Source: JAYOEY01 sp038120295
GTDB lineage: Bacteria > Pseudomonadota > Alphaproteobacteria > MPNO01 > UBA2964
Length of the DNA: 21,787 bases
Reading direction: 5' to 3'
NCBI GenBank assembly: GCA_038120295.1
Contig: JAYOLL010000040.1
Span: 1-21,787, forward strand
Shown here in pieces: positions 7,301 to 15,470 of the stretch (the stretch's first letter is position 1; each line of letters starts with the position of its first letter). The position numbers were made by a program, and so were the translations under genes. The notes under the pieces were generated by a model. That model did not search any database, had not been told where the DNA came from, and saw only the letters and a list, made by a program, of their open reading frames with translations.

Positions 7301-7642
7301 ATGCCCCTGAAACGCATGTTGCTTGAAATCGGCATGGGGAACGACCTCCATGGCGGTGACTACACCAAGGCCGCGATCCGGGCGGTGCAGGACGCCGTGC
7401 ATCACAGCTCGATGAACATGGTGCGCTCTCTCGGGATCGACCATTCAGAGGTCCATGTCGAGGTCAATATCGGCGTGCAGGAACCGGACAAGGTGGACAG
7501 GGATGCGGTCGCCGCAACGCTGCCGGTGGGCAAGGTCACCGTCAATGTGGTCAAGGGCGGTCTCGATATTCCGGACCCGGAACATGACGATATCGCCTGC
7601 GTCGCGACGGCGGGAATCGTGGTCCGGCTGGATATCGACTGA
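7301..7642 (+). CDS. Lin0512-family conserved protein of unknown function
   Basis: 113 residues, the usual length of this small family. The opening LLEIGMGNDLHGGDYTKAAIRAVQDAVHH and the later VNIGVQEPDKVD and GGLDIPDPEHDD blocks match my recollection of the Lin0512 family (TIGR02058/Pfam Lin0512_fam), for which I know no demonstrated activity. It has no signal peptide or membrane segment, so it should be cytosolic. The ATG has AGGAG eight bases upstream. It lies 29 bases after the MarR gene and nine bases before the glutathione transferase gene, so co-expression with both is likely. The repeated acidic and His residues (HGGD, PEHDD) could bind a metal or act in catalysis; that is speculation. 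Confidence 0.7.
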   Translation: MPLKRMLLEIGMGNDLHGGDYTKAAIRAVQDAVHHSSMNMVRSLGIDHSEVHVEVNIGVQEPDKVDRDAVAATLPVGKVTVNVVKGGLDIPDPEHDDIACVATAGIVVRLDID

Positions 7643-7651
7643 AGCGCCACC

Positions 7652-8398
7652 ATGCTTGAGCTTTATCACGCAGGCCTGACGGCGTGCTCCAAGAAGTCGC
7701 GCCTCACCCTCAACGAAAAAGGGCTAGACTACGTCAGCCACTATGTCGATCTCGGCCGGTTCGAGCATCACCGGCCCGAATACCTGGCGCTCAACCCGAA
7801 CGGGCTGGTGCCGACCCTGGTGCATGACGGAACAATCGTCGTCGAATCGACGGTGATCAACGAATATATCGACGAAGCGTTCCCGGATATTCCCCTACGC
7901 CCCTCCGATCCCGCCGGGAGAGCGAAAATGCGGCTCTGGGGCAAGATGGCGGACGAAGCGCTGGGTCCCAACATGGTGGTCGCGTTCTCGGCGAAAAGCG
8001 GAATTGGCGAGGGAGTCCGAAGTCTCGACCCGGATGAACTCGAAGAAGTGCTGAAGCGCACCCCGCTGATCGAGCGCCGCAACGCCTTCCGCAAGCTGGC
8101 GGAGCACGGGCGGTTCACTGACGAGGATTTCGCGGCCGCGCACGAGAAGGCCGGCTTCATCCTTGAGAAGGCCGAGACGGCGCTGGCGGACGGGCCATAT
8201 CTTACCGGCGACATGTATACGCTCGCCGACATCAACATGTTGCCGTTCATGCACCGCTACCGCGAGCGCGTGGTGCCCGACCTGTTCACGCCAGCCCGCG
8301 TGCCGCGCCTGTGCGACTGGCTCGACCGGCTGCTCGATCGCCCGGCGGTAAAAGCGACTTTTGCGGATTCGGACGAGACACGACCGACCGCCGCCTGA
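7652..8398 (+). CDS. Glutathione S-transferase family protein with an N-terminal Cys (LigF/PcpC-like)
   Basis: 248 residues. The thioredoxin-fold N-domain (LELYHAGLTACSKKSRLTL) includes the cis-Pro motif GLVPTLVHDG and the glutathione-gamma-glutamyl contact ESTVINEYID. The helical C-domain carries the folding motif YTLADINMLP. From memory, the N-terminal half resembles the beta-etherase LigF. The T-x-C-S at residues 10-13 falls where tetrachlorohydroquinone dehalogenase PcpC has its S-x-C-S with the catalytic Cys. Glutathione-dependent ether cleavage or reductive dehalogenation are therefore both possible, as is ordinary conjugation. The start lies nine bases after the Lin0512-family stop without a clear Shine-Dalgarno, so translational coupling is probable. 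The next gene encodes a reductive-dehalogenase-like protein. Confidence 0.85.
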   Translation: MLELYHAGLTACSKKSRLTLNEKGLDYVSHYVDLGRFEHHRPEYLALNPNGLVPTLVHDGTIVVESTVINEYIDEAFPDIPLRPSDPAGRAKMRLWGKMADEALGPNMVVAFSAKSGIGEGVRSLDPDELEEVLKRTPLIERRNAFRKLAEHGRFTDEDFAAAHEKAGFILEKAETALADGPYLTGDMYTLADINMLPFMHRYRERVVPDLFTPARVPRLCDWLDRLLDRPAVKATFADSDETRPTAA

Positions 8399-8465
8399 AT
8401 TGATATCATTCGAGAGGATCGCTACCCTTGCCCGGTGAGTTCAAAACCCGGTCGAGGACACCGTC

Positions 8466-9794
8466 ATGCGTCTTTTCTCGCGCAAGAAGCGCCCACCGCA
8501 TCTGGGCAGATACAGGATGGAGAAAATCAGGCGGGTCGACAGCCCGACCACGCTGATCACTGATAACGTCAAACAGGTGCCCAAGCGTGCCGGGTTTTTC
8601 GTCCGTGCGTTCTACGGCGATCTCGGCCCCAAGGCCGGCAAGGAAATCCGCCGCTTTATTACCAAGCATCCGCTGAACGCCGCCATCGGCCATCTGCACT
8701 GGAAACACGTACCGGATCACAAGGGCGATCCTGCATCCGAAAAGGCGCCTGTTCCCGGACCGGAGGAAATGTCGAAGCACATCAAGGCGCTGTGCCATTT
8801 TCTCGATGCCGACCTGGTGGGCATCTGCGAGGTGCCGGAATGGGCCTGGTTCAGCCATGAAAGCGACGGCACGCCGATTACCACGCGGCACAAATACGCC
8901 ATCGTGGTGGTGATCGATCAGGGCTGGGACTCGTTTGAGGGCTCGTCGGGCGACGACTGGATCTCCGGCGCGATGAGCTACCGCGCCTATTATCACGGCT
9001 CCACCGTCGCCACCATCGTCGGCGATTACATCAGGCGGCTCGGCTATCCGGCGCAGGCGCATTCCAACGCGCATGGCGACGTGCAGCAGATCCCGCTGAT
9101 GCTGCTGGCGGGGCTGGGCGAGATGAGCCGCATCGGCGAGCTGGTGCTCAACCCGTTCGTCGGGCCGCGCCACAAGACCGCCGTCATCACCACCGATTTG
9201 CCGCTGGCCGTCGATAAACCGATCGATTTCGGGCTGCAGGATTTCTGCGACAAGTGCCGCAAATGCGCCCGCGAATGCCCGGCCCAGGCGATCCCGTACG
9301 GCGACAAGGTGCTCTATAACGGCTACGAGATCTGGAAACCCGACGTCGAGAAATGCACCAAGTACCGGGTGACAAATCCCAAGGGCTCGGCCTGCGGGCG
9401 CTGCATGAAGATGTGCCCCTGGAACAAGGAAGGACTGCTGGCGCATAACCTCGCCATGTGGGCGGCGATCAAGTGGCCGTGGAGCCGCCGTTTCCTGATC
9501 TGGCTGGATGACAGGATGGGCTACGGCAACCGCAACCCGATCAAGCGGTGGTGGCTCGATCTTGAAATCGTGAACAGGAAGGTCGTAAAGCCCGCCGGCG
9601 TCAACGAGCGGGACCTGAACCTCGACCGCGACACGTCGATCGGTAACGAAAAGGTCGCGGTCTACCCGTGGGAGAAACTGCCGACAGCGGACGATAAGGA
9701 AACCAAGCCTGTCGACCGCAAACAGGGGCTGAAGGACCGCGAAGCGGCAGAAGCGGCGCTGCGTGAAGCGAAGAACCGGGCGGACGCCCTATAA
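8466..9794 (+). CDS. Reductive dehalogenase-like (RdhA family) two-[4Fe-4S] corrinoid-type protein, cytoplasmic form
   Basis: 442 residues. Cysteines C261-x2-C264-x2-C267-x3-C271-P and C297-x12-C310-x2-C313-x3-C317-P form the two ferredoxin-type cluster sites of reductive dehalogenases. Ahead of them is the RdhA-like block GLGEMSRIGELVLNPFVGPR and then TTDLPLAVDKPIDFGLQDFC. The preceding SYRAYYHGSTVATIVGDYIRRLGYP region corresponds to the corrinoid-domain core of the family. There is no Tat (RRxFxK) signal and no small RdhB anchor gene next to it. There is also no C-terminal flavodoxin/ferredoxin reductase as in the self-sufficient aerobic enzymes, so an external reductant is needed. A charged coiled tail ends the protein. 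The ATG follows GAGGA by about eight bases. Dehalogenase activity is not proven by family membership; epoxyqueuosine reductase is a related fold but lacks the DLPL...KPIDFG block. Confidence 0.82.
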   Translation: MRLFSRKKRPPHLGRYRMEKIRRVDSPTTLITDNVKQVPKRAGFFVRAFYGDLGPKAGKEIRRFITKHPLNAAIGHLHWKHVPDHKGDPASEKAPVPGPEEMSKHIKALCHFLDADLVGICEVPEWAWFSHESDGTPITTRHKYAIVVVIDQGWDSFEGSSGDDWISGAMSYRAYYHGSTVATIVGDYIRRLGYPAQAHSNAHGDVQQIPLMLLAGLGEMSRIGELVLNPFVGPRHKTAVITTDLPLAVDKPIDFGLQDFCDKCRKCARECPAQAIPYGDKVLYNGYEIWKPDVEKCTKYRVTNPKGSACGRCMKMCPWNKEGLLAHNLAMWAAIKWPWSRRFLIWLDDRMGYGNRNPIKRWWLDLEIVNRKVVKPAGVNERDLNLDRDTSIGNEKVAVYPWEKLPTADDKETKPVDRKQGLKDREAAEAALREAKNRADAL

Positions 9795-9876
9795 AGCGAA
9801 ATATGCGAAACGCCCGGTTCATTTCTGCATGCAGATGAGTTAGACCGGACAAAGCTTTCGAGGAACGGGGCATTTC

Positions 9877-11637
9877 ATGCATGGCGACGCGCTGAATTTG
9901 CGCGAGGTGATCGTTTTCCTTGTGGCGGCCGGCGTCGTCGTGCCGCTGGTGCGGCGCATCAGGATCAGCCCGGTTTTCGGCTTTCTGGCCGTCGGGCTGG
10001 CGATCGGGCCGCACGGACTGGCCCGGCTTACGGAGTCGCTGCCCTGGCTGAGCCTTGCGGTCATCGCGGACCCGTCCTCCGTCCGCCCGTTTGCGGAACT
10101 CGGCGTGGTGTTCCTGCTTTTCATGATCGGGCTCGAGTTGTCGCTCGAAAGGCTGTGGGCGATGCGCCGCGTCGTCTTCGGGCTCGGCGGCGCACAGATC
10201 CTCGTGACAGGCGCGTTTATCGCCGTCATCGCCTCGTTTTTCGACAACAGCCAGGCGGCGGCGATCGTGCTGGGCGGCGCCTTCGCCCTGTCCTCGACCG
10301 CCATCGTCATGCAGCTCCTGTCCGAGAATCGCCGGCTGGGAACGGCGACGGGCCGGACGAGTTTCGGCATTCTGCTATGCCAGGATCTTGCGGTCCTGCC
10401 CATCCTGTTTCTGGTCGGCGCGCTTGCCGCCCAGAGCGATGGCTCGGTGCCGCTAGCCTTCGCCAGGGCGATGGGCGAGGCGGCGATCGCCGTGTTCGCC
10501 ATTCTCGCGATCGGCAGGCTGGTGATCCGGCCGGTTTTCCGATTCGTCGGCAGCACCGCCAGCCGCGAAATGTTTCTGGCGTTCGTCCTGCTGGTCATCG
10601 TCGGGACGGCGGTCGTCACCGAGCAGGTCGGGCTGTCGATGGCGCTGGGCGCCTTTCTCGCCGGGCTGCTGTTCGCCGAGACGGAATACCGGCACGAGAT
10701 CGAGGTCGATATCGAGCCGTTCAAGGGGCTGTTGCTCGGTCTGTTCTTCGTCTCGGTCGGCATGTCGATAGACCTCGCCCAGGTGGCGGCCAAACCCGTA
10801 TGGCTGATCGCATCGGTATTCGGGCTGTACTTGATCAAGACGCCGATAATCTACGCATTGTCCCGGCTGTTCGGCGATCCGCGCCCGGTGGCGCTCGAAG
10901 CCGGACTACTGCTGGGCCAGGGCGGCGAGTTCGCCTTTGTGGTCATCGGCATGGCTTTCAGCCTCGGGCTGATGCCGGACGAAACCGCCCAGTTCATGCT
11001 GATCGTCGCCAGCCTGACCATGATCGCGACCCCGGTCGTCGCCCATGTGGCGCGCAGGCTGGCGCTTGCCATGGAAGCCCGCCAGCCTGCTCCAGCAGGC
11101 CAGGAGCCGGACCTGCCTGTCGGGTTGACCGGCCATGTCATCGTCGTCGGTTACGGCCGCGTCGGCCAGATGCTCGGCTCCGTGCTGAGCGATCAGGAAA
11201 TGCCGTATATCGGGCTGGATACAGATGCCAATCTGGTCGCAAGCTTCAGGGCCGACGGCGGCAGCATCTTTTTCGGCGATGCGAGCCGCCCCGACATGCT
11301 GCGCCGGGTCGGTATCGACAACGCTGCTGCGCTGGTCGTGACCATGGACAGTCCGCAGGCGGCGGAGCAGGTGGTAACGAGCGCTCACCGCGAATGGCCG
11401 GAGCTCGTGATTTACGCCCGGGCCCGCGACCGCAAGCATGCAGCGCAGCTGATCGCCCTGGGGGCAAGCCACGTGATCCCGGAGACCGTCGAAGCGAGCC
11501 TCCAGCTCGGTGAAGTCGTGCTTACCGGGATCGGCGTTGCGGACCAGGCCGCCCGCCAGCTCATCGAAACGCGCCGACAGGCGGAACTGGCCGCACTGGA
11601 GGAAAGCGTCAACGGGAGCAGCGACGAAAAGCGCTGA
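9877..11637 (+). CDS. CPA2-family monovalent cation:proton antiporter (Kef-type) with RCK_N domain
   Basis: 586 residues. The first roughly 390 form a Na+/H+ exchanger-type membrane domain with about 12 hydrophobic segments, including VFLLFMIGLELSLERLW, the FALSSTAIVMQLL segment and AFLAGLLFAETEYRHEIE typical of KefB/KefC-like proteins. A cytosolic TrkA_N (RCK_N) domain follows, with the nucleotide motif GYGRVG at residues 425-430 and Asp in LDTDANLV at the end of the second strand. The later FFGDASRPDML is the usual 'GD(A/S)' strand. No TrkA_C domain follows. The family exports K+ or Na+ in exchange for protons, gated by NAD(H) or glutathione adducts in Kef. An AGGA about 12 bases upstream supports the ATG. 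It follows the dehalogenase-like gene by 82 bases in the same direction; a link to electrophile stress next to a GST is tempting but unproven. Confidence 0.9.
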   Translation: MHGDALNLREVIVFLVAAGVVVPLVRRIRISPVFGFLAVGLAIGPHGLARLTESLPWLSLAVIADPSSVRPFAELGVVFLLFMIGLELSLERLWAMRRVVFGLGGAQILVTGAFIAVIASFFDNSQAAAIVLGGAFALSSTAIVMQLLSENRRLGTATGRTSFGILLCQDLAVLPILFLVGALAAQSDGSVPLAFARAMGEAAIAVFAILAIGRLVIRPVFRFVGSTASREMFLAFVLLVIVGTAVVTEQVGLSMALGAFLAGLLFAETEYRHEIEVDIEPFKGLLLGLFFVSVGMSIDLAQVAAKPVWLIASVFGLYLIKTPIIYALSRLFGDPRPVALEAGLLLGQGGEFAFVVIGMAFSLGLMPDETAQFMLIVASLTMIATPVVAHVARRLALAMEARQPAPAGQEPDLPVGLTGHVIVVGYGRVGQMLGSVLSDQEMPYIGLDTDANLVASFRADGGSIFFGDASRPDMLRRVGIDNAAALVVTMDSPQAAEQVVTSAHREWPELVIYARARDRKHAAQLIALGASHVIPETVEASLQLGEVVLTGIGVADQAARQLIETRRQAELAALEESVNGSSDEKR

Positions 11638-11656
11638 ACGCAGGATTCCTGCCGCA

Positions 11657-11686
11657 TTGGACCGGACCGGCGGCGCCCCCTACACT
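11657..11686 (+). promoter_or_regulatory. Weak candidate promoter for the methyltransferase gene
   Basis: TTGGAC and TACACT are separated by 18 bases in the short gap after the antiporter gene. Matches are 3/6 and 4/6, so this is only a possibility. A small hairpin GCAGG-ATT-CCTGC (11640-11652) just upstream has no T-run. Confidence 0.22.
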
Positions 11687-11730
11687 TTCCCGTCAAAGAT
11701 ATCGGGGAAACGCTGCTACAGAGGCTTCGG

Positions 11731-12504
11731 GTGGCCGACCAGAAGAACATCTTTACCGATGCCGCCGACTACGACCGTTCGATGGGACGAATGAGTCGCA
11801 TCGCGGGAGAGAAATTTCTCGACTGGCTGTCGATGCCGGAAGGGTTGAGATGGCTGGATATCGGGTGCGGTACGGGCAGCTTTACCGAACTCGTTTTCGA
11901 CCGGTTATCCCCGGCCTCGATCGCCGCCATCGACCCGTCGGAACATCAGATCGCCTTTGCTAGGACCAAGCCTGTCGCGGACCGGATCGGGTTCCGGCAG
12001 GGCGACGCGATGTCGCTGGAGTTCGACGACAACGAATTCGACGTCGCCGTCATGGCGCTCGTCATCCAGTACATTCCGGACCCGGAGAAAGCGATGGGGG
12101 AGATCGTCCGCGTCGTGCGCCCCGGCGGCACGGTCGCGGCCTATGTCTGGCCGGCGCATGGCGACGGGCATCCGTCCGAATATTTGCGATCCGCCGTCAG
12201 ATCGGTCGGCCCGTCGGAAACGAACCGTCCAGGCGCCGGGATGCGAACGACCGAAGCGATGAAGGCGCTATTCGCCGCATCGGGGATTACGGAAATCGAA
12301 ACCCGGTCTCTCGAGATCCCGTTCCGGTTCGAGAATTTCGAGAAATACTGGGCGGGGCAGCATCTCGACCAGTATCGCCATCTGGGAGCTTCGGAGATCG
12401 CGCAGATGCAGGAATATCTGAGCACCCACCTGCCGAGAGACGCGGAGGGGCGGATTTCCTATACCGCCCGCGCCAACGCCATTCGCGGACGCGTCGCCGA
12501 TTGA
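11731..12504 (+). CDS. Class I SAM-dependent methyltransferase (Methyltransf_11 type)
   Basis: 257 residues starting at GTG, with AGAGG a few bases upstream. The N-terminal NIFTDAADYDRSMGRMSR stretch is the usual start of this methyltransferase group and supports the GTG. Motif I is LDIGCGTGS (residues 42-50), the acidic residue of motif II is Asp68 (AIDPSEHQ), motif III is GDAMSLEF (91-98), and the post-motif is RVVRPGGTV (128-135). It should be a soluble enzyme that methylates a small molecule. UbiE-like proteins are relatives, but the specific UbiE/COQ5 signatures are not evident, so no substrate is proposed. It lies alone between the antiporter and the carboxymuconolactone decarboxylase family gene. 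Confidence 0.87.
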   Translation: MADQKNIFTDAADYDRSMGRMSRIAGEKFLDWLSMPEGLRWLDIGCGTGSFTELVFDRLSPASIAAIDPSEHQIAFARTKPVADRIGFRQGDAMSLEFDDNEFDVAVMALVIQYIPDPEKAMGEIVRVVRPGGTVAAYVWPAHGDGHPSEYLRSAVRSVGPSETNRPGAGMRTTEAMKALFAASGITEIETRSLEIPFRFENFEKYWAGQHLDQYRHLGASEIAQMQEYLSTHLPRDAEGRISYTARANAIRGRVAD

Positions 12505-12553
12505 CGGGTCCGCACCCCTCGCCTAGCGTCGTTGAAAACGCAAGGAGAACAAC

Positions 12554-13093
12554 ATGGCCGACGGACCGAATCGAATCCTCGAAATTCCCGAGGACGAGCT
12601 GACCGAAGCACAGAAGAAAGTTTTCGACGACCTGGTCGCCGGACGAGGGCGGCTGCTGACACCCTATAAGATCTGGATCCATTCACCCGAACTCGCCGCC
12701 GCGATGGAAACCATCGGCACCTTTCTCAACAGGAAGGGCGCGCTGACCGAGCGAGAGGTCGAGCTCGTCATCGTCGTCATCGCCACGCACTGGGCGGGCG
12801 ATTATGTGCAGGCGGCGCATGTGAAGCGCTGTCTCGAGCTCGGCTATCCTCAGGCGGCCATGGACGCGATCAGGGCGGGTAAGGCGCCGGACCTGCCCGA
12901 TGCGCGCGAGAAAGCGGTTTACGACCTGTGCCGGATCGCTATGGCGCCGGGCGGCGGCTCTGACGAGGTGTACGACCGGGCGGCGGAGAAGCTGGGCCGC
13001 GACGGGCTCGCCGAGGTGCTGGCGCTGCTCGGCTACTACTCGGCGGTCGCGATGGCGATGAAGCTCCACCGCGTACCGGTACCGGGTCAGTAA
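12554..13093 (+). CDS. Carboxymuconolactone decarboxylase (CMD) family protein lacking the AhpD cysteines
   Basis: 179 residues, all-alpha. The core motif LTEREVELVIVVIATHWAGDYVQAAHVKRCLELG (residues 65 onward) contains the conserved His89. AhpD-type peroxidase-like members have C-x2-C at -7 and -4 from this His; here those positions are Gly82 and Val85, so disulfide chemistry is excluded. The pattern W-x-x-x-Y-x-x-x-x-H is that of the cysteine-less CMD group, usually called 4-carboxymuconolactone decarboxylase-like, often of unknown function. AAGGAGA seven bases before the ATG is a strong ribosome site. Its stop converges with the alcohol dehydrogenase stop, 13 bases apart. A role in aromatic catabolism is possible but not shown. 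Confidence 0.85.
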   Translation: MADGPNRILEIPEDELTEAQKKVFDDLVAGRGRLLTPYKIWIHSPELAAAMETIGTFLNRKGALTEREVELVIVVIATHWAGDYVQAAHVKRCLELGYPQAAMDAIRAGKAPDLPDAREKAVYDLCRIAMAPGGGSDEVYDRAAEKLGRDGLAEVLALLGYYSAVAMAMKLHRVPVPGQ

Positions 13094-13106
13094 TACAGCG
13101 GATTCA

Positions 13107-14132
13107 TCACTCCGGCAGGAACACGCCCTTGCCGCTGGTCTGCCGGTCGAGCAGCTGGTAGGCCTCCTCCGCCTGTTCCAGTTTCCAGCGGTGGGTAAAC
13201 ACGCTTTCGACGTCGATCTTCCGGTCGGCGACGAAGCGGGCGCAGTCGGACTGACCGTTCTTGGAAAACGTCCAGTGGCCAAGCACGGCCTTGTTGCGAT
13301 GCGTCAGGTCCGGCCCGACATTGAGCTCGATCTGCCCGTGGCTGGCGATCAGGCAGGTCGTCCCCCAGGTGCGCGTCGACCGCACCGCGGCGGCGCGTAC
13401 GTCCTTCACGCCAGAGGTCTCGACCGCTTTATGGGCCCCTTCCCCGTGGGTGAGATCGAGGATCGCTTCGACCGGATCTGTCTCCGCCGGGTCGATCACC
13501 GCGTCGGCGCCCTTGTCCAGCGCAAGCTGGCGGCGTTCGGGGGAAATTTCGACGGCGATCACCCGTGCGCCCATGGCTGCAGCGAACTGCGTGGTCGACA
13601 GACCGACCGGTCCCTGGCCGAACACGGCTATCGTCTCGTCCCCCTCAAGCCCGAGCCGTTTGAGCGCGCCGAACGCCGTGCCGGTGCCGCAGGAAATTGC
13701 CGCGCCGGTCGCAAAGGACAGCTCATCGGGCAAAGGCAGCAGCGTATGGGACGGAACCGACATATATTTCGCATGGCCGCCATGCCCCTTGCCGGAGCCG
13801 AACGCGACGGAGCCGTCGTCGCACAACTGGGTCCAACCCGACTGGCAATGGCGGCACGTACCGCACCCGTCATAGTGATGGACCATGACGCGGTCGCCGA
13901 TCTTCGCCTCGTGCGGCGCTACATGCGCACCGATCTCCGCCACCACGCCGCAAGGCTCGTGCCCGGCGATGAAATGCGCGCCGCCGGCATGTTTCCGCCG
14001 ATAGGCATGCAGATCGGTACCGCACATGCCGGAGGCCTTTATCTCCAGCACCACGTCGTGCGGGCCGGGCGTCGGGTCGGGAAAATCCCGAAGTTCGAGC
14101 TTCTTTTCGCCGAGAAATACGATGCCGCGCAT
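13107..14132 (-). CDS. Zinc-dependent medium-chain alcohol dehydrogenase
   Basis: 341 residues. The catalytic zinc ligands are Cys37 (SGMCGTDLH) and His58-Glu59 (GHE). The structural zinc loop has four cysteines, C90-x2-C93-x2-C96-x7-C104. The NAD(P)-binding fold follows with FGQGPVGLSTTQ, then an acidic VEISPERR that suggests NAD+ preference. The length fits the threonine/sorbitol dehydrogenase-like MDR family. A GGGAG about eight bases upstream supports the ATG. It lies 66 bases downstream of the BNR-repeat gene in the same direction and may share its transcript. The alcohol substrate cannot be inferred. Confidence 0.9.
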   Translation of the reverse strand: MRGIVFLGEKKLELRDFPDPTPGPHDVVLEIKASGMCGTDLHAYRRKHAGGAHFIAGHEPCGVVAEIGAHVAPHEAKIGDRVMVHHYDGCGTCRHCQSGWTQLCDDGSVAFGSGKGHGGHAKYMSVPSHTLLPLPDELSFATGAAISCGTGTAFGALKRLGLEGDETIAVFGQGPVGLSTTQFAAAMGARVIAVEISPERRQLALDKGADAVIDPAETDPVEAILDLTHGEGAHKAVETSGVKDVRAAAVRSTRTWGTTCLIASHGQIELNVGPDLTHRNKAVLGHWTFSKNGQSDCARFVADRKIDVESVFTHRWKLEQAEEAYQLLDRQTSGKGVFLPE

Positions 14133-14198
14133 GATGGAGTCTCCCTTTCAGATCCTTTTCAGGAAAGTCTATCCACCGGTCGCGGAACGCGCCACCTG

Positions 14199-15356
14199 TC
14201 AGCCCCGGTCTAGCGCTTCCACGGACAGAACAGTCGGCAGGTGACGGGCGATCTCCTGCCAGCTGTCGCCCTCGTCGAGGCTGGCGAAAACCGATCCGGT
14301 GTTGGTGCCGAAATAGATGCCCGCGGGGTCCCGCCGGTCCCCCGCCATCGCCTGACGCAGCACGGTGAAGAAGCAGCCTTCCTGCGGCAGCCCGTCGCGC
14401 ATCGCCTCCCAGCTTTGCCCGCCATCGCGCGACCGCCACACCGCGGCCGCGAAATCGGGCGGAAAACGGCCAATATCGTCGCTCAGCGGCAGAGTCCAGA
14501 TTGTGTCCGGGTCGCGCGGATGGACGCGGATGGGAAAGCCGAAGGTCGAGGGCAATCCGGAAGTGATGTCGTCCCAGCTGCGCCCTCCGTCGGCTGAGCG
14601 CCAGACGCCGTGGTGATTCTGCTGATAAAGGAGATCGCCATCGCCCGGGGCGCGCATCATGTTGTGGACGCAATGGCCTGTCTCGCCATCGCGAGGCGCC
14701 GCCGGATGGGGGTGGTCGATGCAGGCCTCGAGATTGGACAGCCGGTTGCGGCGCTCCCACGTCTTCCCGCCGTCCTCGGTCGCAAACACGCCCGCCGCGG
14801 AAATGCCGACTCAGAGCCTTTCGGAGTCGGACGGATGCGGAACGATGGTGTGCAGCACCAGCCCCGCCGCACCGGGATTCCAGCTTTCCACCGACGGGTG
14901 ATCGGTCAGGCTGTCGATCTTTTCCCAGCTTTCGCCGCCGTCGCGGCTGGCCAGTAGTCCCGCCGGTTTGGTTCCGGCATAGAGCGTCCCGTGCGCGTGG
15001 CACAGGCTCCATATCTGCGAGAAACCGTCGCCGAAGGGCGTCGGCCTGGAAACCCAGTCGAACATCGCGGCGATGCCGGGGTCGTTTTCAGCCCAGTCGT
15101 CCGTCGTTCCCCGGGTCAGGCGGGAGATGTCCCAGCTCTCGCCCCCGTCGATGGATCGCCAGACGCCCGCACCCTGCCACTCACCGCCGCCGCCGGCCCA
15201 CAGGGCACCGGTTTCCGGATCCCCGATAAAATGATTGATCGGCCAGCCGCCGCAAAACGGGCCTTTGACCTCCCAGCCGTCGCGCGCCGCGCCGCCGGAA
15301 ATCGTGAAGGCGCCCTTGGTTGTCCCGACAAGGATAGCGATATTCTGCATGGACAT
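14199..15356 (-). pseudogene. BNR/Asp-box repeat (sialidase-like beta-propeller) protein interrupted by one in-frame TGA
   Basis: The frame encodes 385 codons with a single TGA as codon 182 (14811-14813). Both halves are in the same frame and read as one protein: ...PHPSDSERL-stop-VGISAAGVFATEDGGKTW. Six Asp boxes (S/T-x-D-x-G-x-x-W) are at about residues 68-75, 137-144, 193-200, 254-261, 309-316 and 359-366, evenly placed as blades of a propeller. The total length is what I expect for the family (about 360-390), so nothing else is lost. Relatives have Trp or Tyr at the stop position; TGG to TGA needs one substitution at 14811. It may be a true nonsense mutation, a strain variant or a consensus error. 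A GTG at 14789 could restart the second half. No signal peptide is seen. The function of intact relatives is poorly known; a true sialidase is not supported. Confidence 0.8.
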
Positions 15357-15415
15357 GATCCGATACCCGCTGGAGGTTTCCTGATCCTACAACGGTCGAA
15401 CTCTCCCGTCCCCGT

Positions 15416-15444
15416 TTTCCCTTTACCCGCACGCCCGCTATCAT
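15416..15444 (+). promoter_or_regulatory. Candidate promoter for the second dehalogenase-like gene
   Basis: TTTCCC and TATCAT with 17 bases between them. The -10 box is a 5/6 match and the -35 box is weak. The predicted start of transcription is about 20 bases before the ATG at 15471, which carries its own AGGGAGA ribosome site. The region lies between divergent genes. Confidence 0.4.
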
Positions 15445-15470
15445 GATCCTGGACAGACAGGGAGAACGTC

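Noticed and set aside
8466..9794. Epoxyqueuosine reductase (QueG) identity
   Set aside because: The block before the clusters (TTDLPLAVDKPIDFG) and the Cys spacing follow reductive dehalogenases, not QueG.
13191..14213. 340-residue plus-strand frame opposite the alcohol dehydrogenase
   Set aside because: No family features; the opposite strand has intact zinc ligands and a Rossmann fold.
14811..14813. TGA in the BNR gene as selenocysteine
   Set aside because: The family has no Cys/Sec active site here, relatives have Trp or Tyr, and I see no SECIS-like hairpin just downstream.
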